From: Tetrahymena thermophila SB210
Taxonomy: Eukaryota > Ciliophora > Oligohymenophorea > Hymenostomatida > Tetrahymenidae
NCBI RefSeq assembly: GCF_000189635.1
Contig: NW_002476366.1
Span: forward strand, 91,217 to 155,216
Direction of reading: 5' to 3'
DNA: 64,000 nt
Under the pieces are notes generated by a model that searched no databases, was not told the origin of the DNA, and saw only the letters and a program-made list of their open reading frames with translations. The translations under genes and the position numbers were made by a program. How positions within the stretch are numbered: position 1 is the stretch's first letter; the number at the start of each line of letters is the position of its first letter. Shown here one piece after another: positions 12,501 to 25,299 of this stretch.

Positions 12501-15500
12501 GCCTCAAAGACTCTACATAAAATGGAAAAATGTAAATTCAAAAAATAAATAAGATTTTATTTTAAATTTTTTAATTATTTTCAAAATTTTAGGTTACTTA
12601 AGATGAAAAAAGAGTTGAACATTTTAATGCAGTGAGTAGATTCTTTGAGATAGTTAATTAGAAAATCACAGGAAGTTTAGAAAACACTATAATTGAAAAA
12701 ACTGGCTCAGCTTCTCACAATTAAAAAATATAAAAACTTGTCATGTAAAAATTATACTTTGTTCAGAATTATTTATTTAGCTTACAAATAATATTTTAAA
12801 AGATTATTCTAGAGAGTCGAAAGCTTATATAAGAAAACTCTAAACGACTCCATGCATATGATCTAAAGAAAATCTGGTAGCGTAGCACTTAGAGCTTATT
12901 TCGCATCCCTTTGGAAATGGAAATTTGCAAATTTAGATTCAAAATACTATACAAAATATAAATAAATTTATAGAGTAAATAATTTTTTTTAGTTTTATAT
13001 TTAATTTATTGGTTATGAAATTAGTAATCTGCAATTCTCTCCAGATTTGTCTAAATTGTGTAAGCAAGAATTACAAACAACTTACAAGATGGATATAAAG
13101 AAATCAAAAACTTCAAAAAGAAGAGTAAAGAACAGCTCCTATTGAATTGTATTGGCATTAGATAAAGAGAGGAAGTCAGATTATAATCAGCATGGCTTAA
13201 CAGATGGAGACAAAATGTTAATTTGATGAGATATTAACAAAATATTATGACTGTTATGATTCACCAAAAACTGAACAGTACTGTATAAATCTTAAGTCGT
13301 TTGTTGAAACAAGCAGCAATGAATAGAATAAAAAGTAATTTTAATTGAAAAAAATACATTTTTTTTATAAAATATTCATTCAAAACATTTTAATTGGATT
13401 AATTGATGATAGTCCAAATTTTTTGCAGATAAAATTTGATATAATTTTTTTCAGTTAAAATTTGATTTAAATTTTTACATTTTTTTATTTCAGTAAGATA
13501 TAAATAAATTTCACTTTTACTAATTAAAATTACTCAAATATTTTTCAATGAGAGATGATATTTTTTTACTATTTTTTAAAATATATAAAAAATAATTTAA
13601 TGAATAGACTTCGTGTTTACAATTAGATCAAATAAATCTTAGTAAGTTGAAAACTTGGTTGCGGTCATTAAAAGGGCTAGATAAAGATAATTATAATCTT
13701 CCTTTGAAGCAATTCGTAATGAAAGTTATTCAAATAGAATTACACGTAAGCTTTATCTCATAAATAGAGGTTTAATCAAACTTTGTGAATCTAATACGAT
13801 AAAGCAACAACTTCTAGCTTATGCTTTTGATGCAATTTACGATTCTGCCTATGATTAAAATGTTAATGTTTGGGAATAAAGAACCTTTTAACAAATGTTT
13901 TGTTTATCAGATATTGCTACTTCATTTAATATTCTAAAAAATTTGGCTTTCCCTTAACAGGATACATAAAATTCTCCTCCTCCTTCTCCACCATCTACTC
14001 CAATAAACTCAAGGGTAAACAACAATTATATGGCTCCTAGACATCCAGAGTATAACAATAGTAATTAAAGAAATAACTAGTATCTATAGTAAATACCATA
14101 ACAGTACTAGGATAACTTATCAAATTCTTTGACAAGCTCATATTAATAACCTCCTGAAATTAGAGTTACAACATCTGCTCTCGTAGCTTAGCATTTACTT
14201 GAACCATCCTTATAATAATCTATCTAGCTCAATTAAAATAGAAATCAACCTTAAATACAGGAGATAGAAGACAATAGTATAAGTGGAATCCTGAAGAAAA
14301 TAGGTTAAGATAATTTAAGAATCATCAATCGTTATGGTGCCTCTGATCATATTTATAGTGTGCTACAAAGAATATTTTAAAGATAAAAATCTTCCATATT
14401 CAGATAACTCGTTATTGTAATCATTTTTTTAAATTCTTTATTTTTTCAACTAAATTTTTTCATTAATAATTTAGAAAAGCAAAAATAAAACAGTGGTTGA
14501 GCTTAGATTTGAATAGTAAAAAACTAAAAGTTAAATTAACGATTTATAAAATTCTAATAGGAAATTAGAAAATTAATTATAAAACTCTGAAATAAATTAC
14601 TAAAACAAGATTTAATAGTTAGAGTAATAACTCAATTCGGCAATAGTTAAGTCAGAGTCTTTACTTTCTCAAGAGAAATAATAACATTAACGCTATATCT
14701 AGTAGTTATAATAATAAAACTAATAGCAATAACTAGAGCTTTAAGATTAAAGAAGGTAAAACTAGGAAATGCAATAAGCAATCCAATAAAGTAATTTTTA
14801 TTTTTTTCTCTAAAAAACCATTTATTTATTTAAACTTAAACTTATCTAAAAATAAAATTTAATCTTAGGATTATATGAAGAAGATAATTAGGAAGCAGAC
14901 TAATTATAAAGAAGTAGCAGACATTAAAGCGATTAAGAAGAGTATGAAAGAAGATCTCTTCACTAACTAGATTAACTAGAAGAAGAAGATTAGCAAAGAG
15001 ACAATTAATATTTAAATCAAGTTTCTGATGTTTAATATACTTTGTAAGAAATGGAAAGTAGAATTTAAGAGCTGATGGCAAGAGATGAAGAAGCATAAAG
15101 ACAGCATCAATAAATATTGGAGGATGAGCAAAATTATGATCATGGAGAATACAATAACAATTACTCTGATTAGCCATAGCTATCTTTAAGAATTAGATTA
15201 TAATATGCTGATTAAAATGATCCAAGATATTCTAATTAACAATAACAATAATCTCTTTTATCACAAAGATCTCAACAACATTAATACTTCTAATCTCCTG
15301 CTAGCACTTAATTCAGAAATGATGGTAATTTAAGTAGTAGATCCTAAGGATATCCTTATGTAACAGGAGATGATTAAATAGACGAAGATCTTATTTAGTA
15401 CTAAAACAATATGGCTGATTAGTAGCCAGATGAAATTTAAGATCTATAGAATTTAAATTTATAATTAACAGTAACAAAAATTAATTAACTAATTCGCATA

Positions 15501-15575
15501 TTTAATGATCTAAGAACAAGAAATTACAGATTTGCTTTTTATAAAATTAAAAATTAATTATACCAATCAAATTGA
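6546..15575 (+). CDS. Giant modular Trp-repeat protein, Sfi1/centrin-binding-like; function unknown
   Basis: Fifteen exons: 6546-6736, 6790-7417, 7461-9689, 10010-10489, 10557-10792, 10848-11208, 11358-11750, 11824-12258, 12313-12531, 12593-12744, 12803-12974, 13025-13334, 13608-14416, 14475-14790, 14869-15575. They sum to 7638 nt (2545 aa); all junctions are GT..AG and keep frame. The central ~1800 residues are basic, helical and rich in F-x-x-W-K motifs. A recurring core of the form G-(K/Q)-x-L-x-x-F-x-x-W-K-x-L-P appears as MLRVFRVWKEIP, VLHLFMLWKGLPPP, ALQLFLKWKYLP, LSLFQKWKSLP and ILCFQKWKSLP, with further W-K/W-R motifs between. The last ~650 residues are Q/N/P-rich and end in an acidic coiled-coil-like tail. 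Sfi1-type repeats (L-L-x3-F-x2-W-K/R) bind centrin and occur in ciliate infraciliary-lattice proteins; a cortical scaffold role is inferred, not shown. The first ~130 residues and the 58-bp intron at 12745 are least certain. Confidence 0.8.
9690..10009 (+). other. Long intron (320 bp) of the Trp-repeat gene
   Basis: GTAAAG donor and AACAATAG acceptor; phase 0, joining AISRK to KSFFQSL. It is the largest intron of the gene; another of 273 bp lies at 13335-13607. No ORF or RNA is supported inside. Confidence 0.75.
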
Positions 15576-16781
15576 TGAGATGATATAATTAAAATTTTAA
15601 CTGAAAATTTGTATTGAAAATGGATAAAAATTAGATAATTCTTATCTATTGGCAGGAAGGCTGACTGACTATTTGCCATATTACTAAAAACAATTAATTA
15701 TATTTTCCATTTATATTCATTTTTTTCTTTTCTAATTAACTTTAGGAATAGATAAAAAAAGACTATCTATTTTATTAGAATATTTTCTATTTTATTGTTA
15801 AACCTTATTTTATTTTCATGTTTTTATGTTTAATTAATAAAAATATCTTTTATATATCTAGTTTTTAATATAATCTTTACTCATATTTTACTTATTTAAA
15901 AAAAATTATATTATTTTTTCTAAGTCCCTTTTACTGTAATTAATATATTAATTACTTGCTTATCTTCGAAATTAATAAAAATTCATTTGCTAAATTTAAA
16001 TGTAATTTATTCTGTTTAAATTATTTTTTGCAATCAAAGAAGTAAAAATTTTATTTTATCATGAAAAAGTTTTCAAAAAAAATGATATGTTAATAATAAA
16101 TAAAAATTAAAGTATTAAAAATTTTTATTAATTGTTAAAAATAAATTTTCAAAAGTTACTTGCATCGAATTCAAAACTAAATATTAATCAATTAGAAGTA
16201 AGCATCAAAAAGTAAATAATGATCTGTCATAAGATACAACAGACGAATCGAGTAAAATAAATATCTAACAGCGTAATTATTCATCTGAAATAAAAAATTA
16301 ATAAAAATAATTACACTAATCAAAGAATGAAATAATGGAATTAATTAAATTGATGTTTTACTATTAAAAAAAAATAATTAAAATACACAATAAATGAATT
16401 TTTTACATCTATTTCTTTATTAATTTATATTTTATTACTAAGTAGTATTAAAATTATCTACAATATTTTTGTGAACATTCTCTTTTTCTATTGTCTCTTA
16501 AATAATATGTTATTAAAATATCAAAAACTCAAATAAATTAGTCAGTCAAAATTCGATTTATTGAATAATATTCACTTTAGAAATAATAAAAAATAATATT
16601 TATATGTGAATTCATTATTAAAAGAATTCAAAGATTTGTTTGTTTATTTGTTTGTATTTTTTGTTTATTTGAACCCAAAAAGTATAAAGAAAATTTACAC
16701 TTCAAAAATTAGAGCAAAAAAAATTATTTATTAAAATTAAATTTTGTATTAAATACAATTTATTCAATTAGGAATTATATT
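15576..16781. other. Intergenic, AT-rich
   Basis: About 1.2 kb between two plus-strand genes; should hold the 3' region of the Trp-repeat gene and the exchanger promoter. No coding frame or repeat supported. Confidence 0.6.
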
Positions 16782-18051
16782 ATGAAAAGCACAACTTATA
16801 GATTGCTGCTAACCGGTATTGTAGCACTAAGCATTTTCTTACAGACTGTCTTAGCTACTTTAGAAAATGGTCAGCAGTAAAATTCAAACTAAACAAATAG
16901 CTCAGAATCATTTTAGTAGAAGGAAAGCAGCTAGGATGATATGAATAGCATAATAAAAAAAGTTAAAGATTCTTCAATAGTTAAGCCTGAAGAGCATATT
17001 GTTAAGGAAAGTAGAATTATTTTCTTTATCTTCATGAGTCTAACCATAGGAGGTCTTCTTAAGCATGTCAACAAAAGATTCCCAGTAATTTATTTACATC
17101 AATGCACTTTATTGAATAAAAAATATGACTTTATAATTGATTGTATAAGTGAATATCAAACAAATAGTTAAAAAGTTATCTGACATAAATATTTAAAATA
17201 TAAAGGTTGCTTATACTTCAATGCTATTCTTAATTGGATATTTTGGAGGTCTATTTCATGATAGTTTGGGATAGCTTGGTGAATCTATCAAATCAGCTAG
17301 TTCAATTAATCCAGTATTTACTTATAAATTGTAAATACAATCTAAATTCTAATCAGTTTTATATTCTAAATAAAAGCATGGAATTCTAATTATATTTTTA
17401 CCAGTCATGATTTTCTAAAGCGCTTATAACACAGATTGGCACATTTTTAGGAGATAATTTAGTTAGGTAATTAATATATTAAGCAATAAATATTTTTGAT
17501 GAATATAAAAATTATAAAATTATATTTTTAGAATTTGTTTTTTGGACCACATATTTATTTATTTATTTGCTTACTTAGCTTATCCAATAGCTCTAAGTGA
17601 GTATTAACCCGAAATAAAATATTATGATCAATAAACAAAATAATTAACATTAAATAAAAAATATAGATTTTCATTCTTGCAGTTCCTTGTGTTATAGTAG
17701 GTTCAGTCTTGATAATGGCATTTATTAAATTATTGTATAGAGGGGATGAATATTCCTTGTCAAGTACATTCCTTCTAGGTTCTCTACTTTCTTGGACAGA
17801 CACTGTTGCAATAGGAGCTATTTTATAAGTACTTAAAATAAATAAAAAATTTAACATAAAACTATTAATTTCTGTAAAAAGGAAATAGGTGCACCAAAAA
17901 GGCTTAATTCATTAATAAAAGGTGAGTCTCTAATGAACGATATCACATGTGTAGCCTTATATAAGGTTGTAAAGGTACATATAATATTTTACTCTATTTA
18001 CTTATATTATTATTTCTATTTATTAATTTCATTCTTCTTTTACATAATTGC

Positions 18052-18094
<43 letters not shown>

Positions 18095-21000
18095 TCATTA
18101 AATCTATTTATTCAACAATCATTATTTTTATAAAAGGAAGTTGTAAGGGAATCAATTACTGGTTTTTGGGGTAGTGTTCAATATTTTTTCGTAGTCGCAC
18201 TAGGAGGAATTCTATTTGGTATACTTTTTGGATTTGTTACATCGTTTTGGATAAAGAAGATTTTTAATGACGAAATTCATGCAGTCAATATAGTTTTACT
18301 CAGTTGTTATCTTGTAAACTTAATTATAAATTCATTTTTTATAAAAAATTAATTCAAATAAATTTATTTTTCATTTATTTAGAATATTTTTTATCTTTAA
18401 TATTTGAATATTTCAAGGATAATGTTGGTTTTATTTAAAATTTATTCTTAAAAACATTTTAATAATATTGATTTATTATATCTCTTTAAATAGCTCTATT
18501 TCTTTGGTTAAAATATCACTATATTTGGGTAGTCTTTGAATGGTATAGTACCTTTAGTGAGTTTTGGTTTATTTATGTCAGCTTCTGGTAAAAAGAGAAT
18601 AGCAAGTTAGGCAGATCAAGCATTTAGATAGTTCTGGAATTACATCTCTTTTTGTGCAGAAACAGTTATTTTTATTCTTGCAGGTGTTATTGTTTCCTTT
18701 ACCTTTTACGTAAGAGATTATAAAATATTTTATCTCTTAATTGATTCTTTTAATTAATTTTATTTAGTCTGAAGAAACATCAGGAATTACTACACCAGAC
18801 TATTATAAGCTATTTTTGATTTACATTTTCACAATCATTTCTCGTCTAGCTTCTATTTCTATGTTTATGCATTTCCTTTAAAGACTTGGATACGGTCTTA
18901 CTTGGCATGAAGTTTATGTTCTAGCTTATGGTGGCTTAAAAGGAGCTATCGGTGTTTCGATAGCTTTGATTGTGTCTCATGATTAACATTTTAATTCAGA
19001 AATGAGAGCTTTGGTAAATAATTAATTCATTTTATATTTATTTTTACTGTAATTAATAATCTCACCATAAATAATTTAGATATTATTTGAAGTAGCCGGA
19101 AATTGTCTTTTGACATTATTAAGTAATTATAATTATTTAAGAATTTTATAAAATAAAAATATAATATTAAATATATTAAAATAGTAAATGGGTCAACAAT
19201 AAAGTTTTTAATATAATATTTAAAAATTACTCCTACTTCCTAACTTAAAGATAAACTGTTTATGGATTACTTAGAAAAAGATTTTAAAGAAGAGCTTGAA
19301 TAATAAGTTAAAGAATTAAAAGAGAGTAAGTATTTGAAAAATGCAGACTGGGATAATGATGTGTTAGTTCTTTCTGGAGCTAAGAAATAGCAAGAATACA
19401 TGTTATAGTTAGACAAAAAGATTTAGGAAAAAGAATAAAATTAAGAGGACAATAAAAAGAAAGAAGAAAATGAGCTATAAGTTGTGTAAAAAATTCATAA
19501 ATCATTCTTATCAAAAATTAGCTTGCTATTTTTTAAATTTTTGTTTATTTAGATAAAAATAAATCAATCTTTTATATAAAAAATAGCTTACTTAAAGATG
19601 AAAAAAAATACCAAGAAAATGATCGTGTAGATGAAGAAAATAAATAAGAAGATAAACCCCGCTAAGAAAGAAGCAACAGTAATAGTTCAGATTCATCTGA
19701 TGAAGATAATGAAAATTCAATTAAATAAGATGATGAAACCTTAATTTTCATTAGAAATATTTTCCTTAAAAGATTAAAAGTAAAAAATTAGTTTTTTTAT
19801 CAGGAAATTAAAATAATTCATTTTTATTATTTTAATTAATGCGAATCATTCATTTTGAAACCTTTTTAATTAATTATACATAAATAATAAAGTCAGCTAT
19901 CTGGGATTTATTTGAAAAGAATCAATGTACTGGAGAAAGTTACATTAGATTATGCGAAGCAGTTGATTGGGATTTAGATCTTGAAACCTCACTCATGAAT
20001 AATTGGACCTATTTGAAAAGATAATTTAGTGAAGGTTATATTCACTTTTATTCCACTTTAAGAAATTGGACCATTATTGGTAATTGGGCTAAAAAACAGC
20101 TTTTCTAGCATATTTCGGGTATTTTTGACATGGTTCATACTTACTTAGAGGCTCACAAAATTGCAATGACCAATTTATTAAGTGTAAAAATAATTCTTAT
20201 TTATTAAAATGTTAATAATTGATTTTTCAGATAAAATAAGATGAAAGATATATTCAAATCATTCTGCAGGAGGCCTAAGAAAATGAGATTTATGCTAAAT
20301 AATATTTAGATGATTTCTTAGATATAAGTTTCCCCGACGTTAGTCAATAAATAAGAACGAAAAAAGTTGCTTTCACGATTTTAGAATATCAAAAAGGTAA
20401 AAAAATAAATATTTTAAATTGAAAGGTAAATTAAAATATAAATTTAATAAAAAAGATATAATAAAAGAGAAATCTGCCTAAGGACAATTAGATGAAAAGG
20501 AGTTCTTTTCTCTCAAAAAGAAAATTGATCAAAATATAATACAAATAAACAATTTAACTCCATCTTGGGTAATTTAATTTCAAAAAAAGTAAAGTATTAA
20601 ATATTGAACATTTGTAAAATAGAATGAACTTAAGTTTGATGATTTCATTAAATCATAACCATTATTCTAGCTGCTAAGCTAGCATATGAAAGAAAAAGCT
20701 AAATTTAGTGAAATCATAAGCTAAGCTACAGAAGCTCGTTTTGATCCTGAACAATTTGTTTTCAAAGTAAAATATAATAAATTTTTTGGATGAAATTAAA
20801 TAAGTTATTTTGAATTAAAGAGCGAAAAAAAAGCTACTCATATTTTTGTTATTATGAGAGGTGGTGGAACTGAAAGCTACAAAAACGATTTAGGAAAATT
20901 TTCAGTTAAAAGAGGTGTTGGTCATATCTTACCCATTTAACAGCTATTAAATTCAAATAATAAATACTAAACAGGTAAATAAGAAAAAATGAACATTTAA

Positions 21001-21806
21001 ACAAACATTAAATTCTATATTAAAATAATGTAAAATAGAATTTTAAGCTGACTGCATGATGATTACAAGATAAATTGAAATTAAAAAAATTCAAGATCAT
21101 ATTAAGTGTCACCATGAAATTGAACACCATATTTACAGAGAAAGTTTACCTTACTTATTCAAGATACATTACCAATAGTTTGCTCCATTAAGCGTTTTAG
21201 ACATTGAAAAGATAGAAGATATTATCAATAAAACTTTTGTCAGAAGAATTAAAAAGGATACCATTTTTGAAATGTAGAGTGGAGGTATTCTAGCTAGAGG
21301 TAAACATTTTAAAATTCAAACTATTTTTAGCTTTTTATTTCATATTTTTATTTTATGTGACATTAGTTTTTATTTTTAGCAATTTCAAATTTTATATTTA
21401 AAAATATGAATAATTTATAAAATGATTTTGTTTTAAATTTAAAGGTGAAGTTCAACTTGTTTTAAATGAAATTGGATAATCTTCTTTGAATGTCTTCGAA
21501 GATGATTAAAATAACGTTGTTAAGAAAAGGGAATCATCAGAAGTTAACATATAAGAATAAGATGCTAGGCTTAGACCTAATTTCTAAAGTGAACAAGATT
21601 AAATGCCTGAAAAAGTTATTACCGCTTATAGCATCATAAATCCAAATGCTTCTTATTATACATATAAAACTACGAAAAAGTCAATTATTTTTGAATTTAC
21701 AAATCCTGAAGAAATTAGACTGCTTACAACAGCCCTAAGAAGATAAAGAGCAACTCTTATCACTCCAAACTCTGCTCTAAGAAACCTTTTAAAAAAATAT
21801 AATTGA
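16782..21806 (+). CDS. Na+/H+ exchanger (CPA1/NHE family) with long regulatory tail and CNBD-like region
   Basis: Eighteen exons, 3411 nt, 1136 aa: 16782-17084, 17206-17313, 17377-17466, 17667-17828, 17882-17974, 18137-18313, 18494-18709, 18768-19013, 19080-19122, 19185-19485, 19587-19779, 19893-20183, 20231-20396, 20468-20568, 20623-20766, 20821-20974, 21039-21299, 21445-21806. A signal-peptide-like N-terminus and short Q/S-rich stretch precede the exchanger core. Family motifs: FMSLTIGGLLKH, ILIIFLPVMIF, SWTDTVAIGAI, EIGAPKRLN then GESLMND (the ion-path N240-D241 pair), CAETVIFILAGV and GGLKGAIGVSIAL. The tail (about 466-1136) contains TYLEAHKIA, as in plant SOS1 and sperm NHE, and at about 860-950 IFVIMRGG..GKFSVKRGVG, resembling a degenerate cyclic-nucleotide-binding fold without the conserved Arg cassette. 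Expected to swap cytosolic H+ for Na+ at a membrane. Length matches SOS1/SLC9C proteins; I see no voltage-sensor segment. Confidence 0.9.
18051..18095 (+). repeat. (TTTA)n microsatellite inside an exchanger intron
   Basis: About eleven TTTA units lie within the 162-bp intron 17975-18136, between the exon ending in YKVVK and the one starting EVVRES. Confidence 0.85.
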
Positions 21807-22900
21807 TATGTTTATATTAAATAAAATTTTGTTTGTATAAATTTTAATTTGCTTTAGAAAAATTTCAATTAACTGGTATGTTTTTGTTAATTATTTTAAG
21901 TTATTGTTTGAATATTTTTTTATCAGAAAATATATTATCTAAAAGCTTCTAAAATTTTAATAATGAATTTACTTTTTGATTTCTTTTATTTGAATATATT
22001 TTGGAAAAGTAAATTAAAACCCGGATAGATTTTTTGAATTATTATTTAAAATAATTCAGGTAAAAAAAGTAAAGAAAGATTTTCAATAAGATTAAATTTT
22101 TTTGTATAATTTTGGCAAAAATTTTTATAGATGTATGAAATTTTATTTGACTTTTATTAAAATAAAGAAGTAAAATGGAATGATTAATAAAAATAATTAT
22201 TTGTTTTGGGATAATTTTATTAGTATTTGCCTAACAATTTCTTTTATATAAAATTTTAATTTTGTATTCTCAAAAGAATAATTAGATAAATTAATTCCTT
22301 ATCAGGCAGAACATTTACAGAAAAATCTTATTTTAATCATTTTGAAGCAACCAAATGCATTCATTAAAATAAAAAAATTATAATTGTGGATTCAAATGAA
22401 TAAATTGAAATAGAAAAATTTTAAGTGATAGATAAAATACAAATTTATCATATGTCATAATTTGTAAGTAAGAATTGTCAATCGACTTTTGTTAACTTTT
22501 GGTGGATTTTATTTACTATAATAAATAAGGATAAAATTTATATTTAAATTGTGTGATTTGATTATCTTTAATAATGTTTATAAAAGAAAAAGAGAACATT
22601 TGCAACAATTATATGTTATTGTTATCATTATGATTGTTATTATTCTTATCATCTGCTGGCAACCTTTAATTAGACGTAAGTGTTTACTTTGATTTTTTCT
22701 ATGTAATCTGTATAAGAGAAGATAATCATAATTACATACACGCATGCATGTATGTATATACATAATAATTGATATTGATTAATATTATATTTAATTATTA
22801 AATCTCTAAATTATTGTTAGTAAATTTAAAATAATTGTTAAACAGAAAAAAATTAATTAATTGCAAAAATTTCAGAAAGAAAGAACATAGTGAATAAAAA
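21807..22900. other. Intergenic, AT-rich
   Basis: About 1.1 kb between two plus-strand genes. A short alternating TGTATGTATA stretch lies near 22745. No gene or RNA supported. Confidence 0.6.
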
Positions 22901-25299
22901 ATGCCACCAAATTTCAAGAACTTTAAAAAGAAAGAGGAAACCTAAAATCAGCCCTAACAAGATAATTCACCGAATTAATCTCAAGCTAGTAAATATCTAA
23001 ATCAAGCGAATTACCAATAACATTTTTTTAACTTAGATCAATAGCCACAATAATAGTCATCGCCAAACAAAACATAGAAAGCACCTGAAAAAAATTATGG
23101 AGGATGTAATAAAGTTATTTTATTAATGCTAACAAATTAATAATGAATTATATATTTAGTCTGGGAAGAATAAGAGGATAAGCAACCTTAAAAGACAGTT
23201 CAATAATAGCCTGCTCAAACTAAGGGAAAACCAAATTTCCTGAAAAAGGAATAACCTGCTCCTCCACCTGCCCCTGTATAACAATAATAATAATAGGCAA
23301 ATTAAGTAGTAGAAGAGCCCGTTTAAAAGTAGAGTGAAAATACTGCTCCACAACCAGAAGTTTAAAATACTTAAAAGCAGATTAAATAAGTAGAGAATAA
23401 GTAAAATTATTAGAATGCAAAAATAATAAATAAAAATAATTTTAATAATAAGAGTATAAAACAATAGCAACATACCTTTATCTAAATAATTTAAAGTACA
23501 AACCGAGTATGACCTAATATAACCAGATTAACTTGAAAACCCTTTGATGTACATAACTATATTTTTCAGCATAATATTAGATTTATTTATCTTTTTTTTG
23601 AAATCACTAGACAATTTGAAGGAAAATCTGTTGAAGAAGTTATTGCGCCAGGAGGTGTTAGACTAAAATAGAATTAAAATATCCTTGATGAATTCAATTA
23701 TTCAGCAGCTAACTTCTAAACACCTATTGTAGGAAGCTTCCTAATTTCTAAACTCTATTCTACTTTGAACTTTTAATAAAAAATAGTAATTAATTATTTA
23801 TTTAATTTTTAATAGCTTTAATAAAATAAAATATATTTTCTTCTCTTCTATATCATAATTTATGTATAGATTTTCTTTCAATTAACACTCTTATTAGAAT
23901 TTTGTTAATTAATTTAAATTTAACCAATAGAGGGCTTTGTATGCAATTCAAGAACTCATTAGAAAATAAGAAAAATATCAAAAGTACTTTAAGCATCACA
24001 TTTAAGTAATCAAGTCAGCTCCAACTCCTGAAGGCGATAATACAAATACTTTCAGTTAAGAAATAAATTTAATTAGCACCTTAGTTGATAATCCTAATGC
24101 AACAATCGCAAACGAACATGTAAACTTATTTTTTAACCCAAAAAAATAATTAAACAGTTTAAAATTTTGCAAAAAAAGTTAGAATAAATAATGAATAAAA
24201 CATTAAATTAAAATTGTTTTTAATATTGATATTAATTTATTAAAAGGTTGATGTAAAGTTTGAATTTAAGAGCAATCTTTTGCCTACCAATTCTAAAAAC
24301 ACCAATAAAGGTCCTTCATCAATATTATCTCCTCATAGCGATACAAATAATACCAGCTACCAAAATAGTTAAAATAATACAGTAAATTATTTAGATGAAT
24401 TGGATTTGTAAGAGTAATAGACATCTGAATAGAAGAAAAAGGGTTTCGATTTCATTAAAAAAAATAAATAAAACAAAAATGAAAATGAAAATGGAGTTAA
24501 ATCTTAGTAAAATATAGAAGAAGTATAGGAAAATTAGCAATAAGAAAATAAATAAACTAAAAAAGGTTTTAGCTTTTTAAAGAAAAAGTAAGAAGTACAT
24601 AGTGTTTAACAAATTGAAAGCCCTCTACCAGAAGTAATTTAAAACTAATAATAGGAAGCTACAAGTGAGTAACCTAAAAAAAATGCATTCTAATTCATAA
24701 AAAAATAAAATTCTGCTTAGACTACTCAACCTTAATAATAACAGTAACAACAAAACACTAATGGAAATGGAGTTAATCATTAAGATTACTCTAACGGTAC
24801 AAACTAAGAAAATAAATAGGTTCCTTAATAAAATGGTACTAATGGTCATCACCATCCTGTGACAAATATAACCAATTAATTTGATTCTTTATCCTTAAAT
24901 GGAAATCATTAACCTAATGGAAATAACACTTCTGCAAATTAATATAGCCCATATAGTGGATAATACCCTTAAAATGGAGGTTTTTCTCCCTATGGATAAT
25001 AAGCAGGTGTACCTCCTCATGGCTTTTATCCACCTCCTCCTTAATATGGTGCTTATGGAATGTACCCTCCTCCTCCTGCTTATGGGTATCCTCCAGCTGG
25101 ATATCCATATCCATATGGATATGGAGTTCCCCCCTAAGGCTATGGATAACCTATTCCACCTTATGGATATCCTCCCTACCCTCAAGGGTATGGTTAAAAT
25201 TTTGTAGCTCCTCAACAAGAATAAAAGTAGTAAGCTTAAGAAAATTAAGAAATTAAAAAAGACAGTAGAGAAGATGCCTTTAACTTTATAAAGATCTGA
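22901..25299 (+). CDS. Q/P/Y-rich protein with repeated FxFIKK tags and a possible ENTH/VHS-like helical core
   Basis: Six exons, 22901-23105, 23160-23400, 23453-23548, 23611-23785, 23931-24119 and 24247-25299, give 652 aa; all introns are GT..AG and all phases agree. Three parts are visible. First, an N-terminal Q/P-rich segment of ~165 residues. Second, a folded-looking helical core (about 175-300) with IVGSFLISKLYST and RALYAIQELIRKQEKYQ, weakly reminiscent of ENTH/VHS superhelices of vesicle adaptors. Third, a disordered tail ending in a Tyr/Pro/Gly-rich stretch (YGYPPAGYPYPYGYG). A short tag recurs: PNFLKKE, GFDFIKKN, GFSFLKKK, AFQFIKKQ, and AFNFIKI at the very C-terminus. Repeated tags on a disordered arm suggest multivalent binding to one partner. 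The vesicle-trafficking assignment is inference at low confidence; the gene model itself is solid. The 3' end is duplicated downstream. Confidence 0.8.

Noticed and set aside
23156-23473. Minus-strand Leu-rich ORF resembling a membrane protein
   Set aside because: It is the antisense of Gln/Lys-rich codons (TAA, TAG, AAG) of the plus-strand gene; splicing and frame support the plus strand.
24895-25218. Overlapping long ORFs on both strands in standard code
   Set aside because: They are shadows of the Tyr/Pro/Gly-rich tail of the plus-strand gene at 22901-25299, which reads through in the ciliate code.
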